64,000 nucleotides of DNA, taken from contig CAUJBJ010000022.1 of assembly GCA_963082975.1 (NCBI GenBank), positions 1 through 64,000 on the forward strand, read 5' to 3'. This document shows, one piece after another, positions 62,701-64,000 of this stretch. Source of the stretch: Labia minor. Its lineage: Eukaryota; Arthropoda; Insecta; Dermaptera; Spongiphoridae. The stretch's first letter is position 1. Every line of letters begins with the position of its first letter. The notes below the pieces were generated by a model, which saw only the letters and a program-made list of their open reading frames with translations, was not told the origin of the DNA and searched no databases. The translations under genes and the position numbers were made by a program.

Positions 62701-64000
62701 TATATTTTATTTTATTAATTTTCTGATTCTATTGAAGAATAAATTCATATTTGATCGATTTCTTAAATATTTTCATTGAATTCTTACGGAAAAGTCTGAT
62801 TTTGTTCAAATATTAAAGGGAAAATCCTACTTTTTTAAATACGAGGGATAAAATTATCTTTTTTATTTTATTTTATTAATTTTCTGATTATAATTAAGAA
62901 TAAATTCATATTTGATCGATTTCTTAAATATTTTCATTGAATTCTTACGGAAAAGTCTGATTTTGTTCAAATATTAAAGGGAAAATCCTACTTTTTTAAA
63001 TACGAGGGATAAAATTATCTTTTTTATTTTATTTTATTAATTTTCTGATTCTATTGAAGAATAAATTCATATTTGATCGATTCCTTAAATATTTCCATTG
63101 AATTCTTACGGATTACTGTGATTTTGTTCAAATATTAAAGGGAAAATCCTACTTTTTTAAATACGAGGGATAAAATTTACTTTTTTATTTTATTTTATTA
63201 ATTTTCTGATTCTAATGAAGAATAAATTCATATTTGATCGATTTCTTAAATATTTTCATTGAAATCTTACGGAAAAGTCTGATTTTGTTCAAATATTAAA
63301 GGGAAAATCCTACTTTTTTAAATACGACGGACAAAATTATCTTTTATATTTTATTTTATTCATTTTCTGATTCTAATTAAGAATAAATTCATATTTGATC
63401 GATTTCTTAAATATTTTCATTGAATTCTTACGGAAAATTCTGATTTTGTTCAAATATTAAAGGGAAAATCCTACTTTTTTAAATACGAGGGATAAAATTA
63501 TCTTTTATATTTTATTTTATTAATTTTCTGATTCTATTGAAGAATAAATTCATATTTGATCGATTTCTTAAATATTTTCATTGAATTCTTACGGATTATT
63601 GTGATTTTGTTCAAATATTAAAGGGAAAATCCTACTTTTTTAAATACGAGGGATAAAATTATCTTTTTTATTTTATTTTATTAATTTTCTGATTCTAATG
63701 AAGAATAAATTCATATTTGATCGATTTCTTAAATATTTTCATTGAATTCTTACGGAAAAGTCTGATTTTGTTCAAATATTAAAGGGAAAATCCTACTTTT
63801 TTAAATACGAGGGATAAAATTATCTTTTATATTTTATTTTATTAATTTTCTGATTCTATTGAAGAATAAATTCATATTTGATCGATTTCTTAAATATTTT
63901 CATTGAATTCTTACGGATTACTGTGATTTTATTCAAATATTAAAGGGAAAATCCTACTTTTTTAAATACGAGGGATAAAATTATCTTTTTTATTTTATTT
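56776..64000 (+). repeat. 4,508-bp HOR of 28 monomers, at least 1.6 copies, open at right edge
   Basis: Unit starts 56,828 and 61,336 (TTATAATTAAG units) open two series with a 4,508-bp period = 28 x 161. Shared markers are TTTCCATTG, GAAATC, CGACGGAC, two TTATAATTAAG units separated by a CTATTGAAG unit, and the unusual AAAATTTACTTTTTT at 58,671 and 63,179. Two differences were seen: TTCCTTAAAT (63,081) and TTTCCATTG (63,091) in the second copy against TTCTTAAAT and TTTTCATTG in the first. The first 860 bp overlap the end of the 3,542-bp pair, so the 28-unit repeat was formed from, or shares an edge with, the 22-unit one. The right limit is outside the window. Confidence 0.88.
63912..64000 (+). 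repeat. Partial monomer at window edge
   Basis: The last unit starts at 63,912 (ATTACTG / TTTTATTC type) and is cut after 89 bp. Its phase agrees with 392 full units before it once the fifteen 57-bp insertions and two 27-bp deletions are counted. Confidence 0.95.

Larger units (their letters stand above)
1..64000 (+). repeat. 161-bp AT-rich satellite array (whole window)
   Basis: A single tandem repeat fills the window. I set the unit to start at TACGG(A); starts fall at 1, 162, 321, 482, 643, 804 and so on, with 161 bp as the norm (the second unit is 159 bp). A consensus unit has 33 G+C in 161 bases (about 20.5%), with T clearly above A (about 73 against 55) on the given strand. All units point the same way; I found no inversion, spacer, transposon or single-copy sequence. 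The count is about 392 complete units plus 89 bp. Stop codons occur in all six frames of every unit (for example TAA at unit positions 30, 52 and 65), so nothing is coded. Such arrays are typical of eukaryotic centromeric or pericentromeric heterochromatin; that role is inferred, not shown. The family is not one I recognise. Confidence 0.98.

Noticed and set aside
1..64000. Open reading frames and ATG codons inside the units
   Set aside because: Each unit has stops in all six frames (forward TAA at positions 30, 52 and 65; reverse stops at plus-strand positions 22, 29, 43 and 51), so no frame stays open for more than about one unit, and composition is uniform with no coding signal.
1..64000. 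CRISPR array
   Set aside because: Direct repeats are contiguous 161-bp units without unique spacers; variation is in point changes, not spacer-like segments.
1..64000. TATA-like and poly-T motifs as promoters or terminators
   Set aside because: At about 79.5% A+T these occur in every unit by composition; nothing distinguishes any one of them.
1..64000. Telomeric or subtelomeric repeat
   Set aside because: No TTAGGG-, TTTAGGG- or TTAGG-type short tandem runs are present. TAAGG at some unit starts is an isolated change from TACGG.
1..64000. Endogenous virus or transposon remnant
   Set aside because: No coding domain, terminal repeat, polypurine tract or target-site duplication; all sequence is explained by the 161-bp unit and its indels.
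1..64000. CENP-B box
   Set aside because: The TTCG....A..CGGG core is absent from the consensus and I saw no variant creating it.
1..64000. Naming the species or a known satellite family
   Set aside because: Unit length, composition and EcoRI site resemble satellites in several unrelated eukaryotes; without a search any name would be a guess.

Overview
The window is satellite DNA from end to end. I see no gene, RNA gene, mobile element or unique sequence in its 64,000 bases. A 161-bp unit, about 79.5% A+T, repeats head to tail on one strand from the first base to the last. As a count check, unit starts at 1 and 63,912, corrected for fifteen 57-bp insertions and two 27-bp deletions, give 392 complete units with a net error of only 2 bp. 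A further 89 bp of unit 393 follow. Both ends lie inside the array, so its true size is larger.

A homogeneous array of nucleosome-sized units with nested higher-order repeats (HORs) points to a eukaryotic centromere or pericentromere, or another heterochromatic block, assembled from long reads. I do not recognise the family and cannot name the organism. Arrays of this kind are known in plants, insects, nematodes and other eukaryotes. Coding is excluded on internal grounds. Each unit has a stop codon in all three forward and all three reverse frames, and 161 is not a multiple of 3.

Units differ at a limited set of positions, and the order of these variants shows the large-scale structure. 0-8 kb: units with an 8-unit cassette repeated at a 4,187-bp offset. 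8-10 kb: a 7-unit (1,127-bp) repeat. 10.5-34.6 kb: zone of 218-bp units carrying an internal 57-bp duplication, including a 1,506-bp HOR (13.6-17.6 kb), a 1,667-bp block present at 20.3 and 26.1 kb, and 701-bp blocks. 28.3-37.6 kb: a 4,216-bp tandem duplication tagged by a shared 27-bp deletion. 36-39.3 kb: a 10/11-unit repeat. 40-46.7 kb: a 22/24-unit duplication lacking both the 57-bp duplication and the CTGG variant. 46.7-50 kb: 7- and 12-unit spacings. 50.5-57.6 kb: two apparently identical copies of a 3,542-bp, 22-unit HOR. 56.8-64 kb: a 4,508-bp, 28-unit HOR running off the window.

The pattern fits repeated unequal exchange, local duplication and conversion. Tandem copies are nearly identical, the same variants are shuffled into chimeric units, and rare markers recur at distances that are whole numbers of units. 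The most notable points are the HOR architecture, the 57-bp duplication with a plausible microhomology origin, the nearly invariant 3' third of the unit compared with its variable 5' end, and short dyads that might matter for chromatin. No new protein-coding or RNA-based system is visible.
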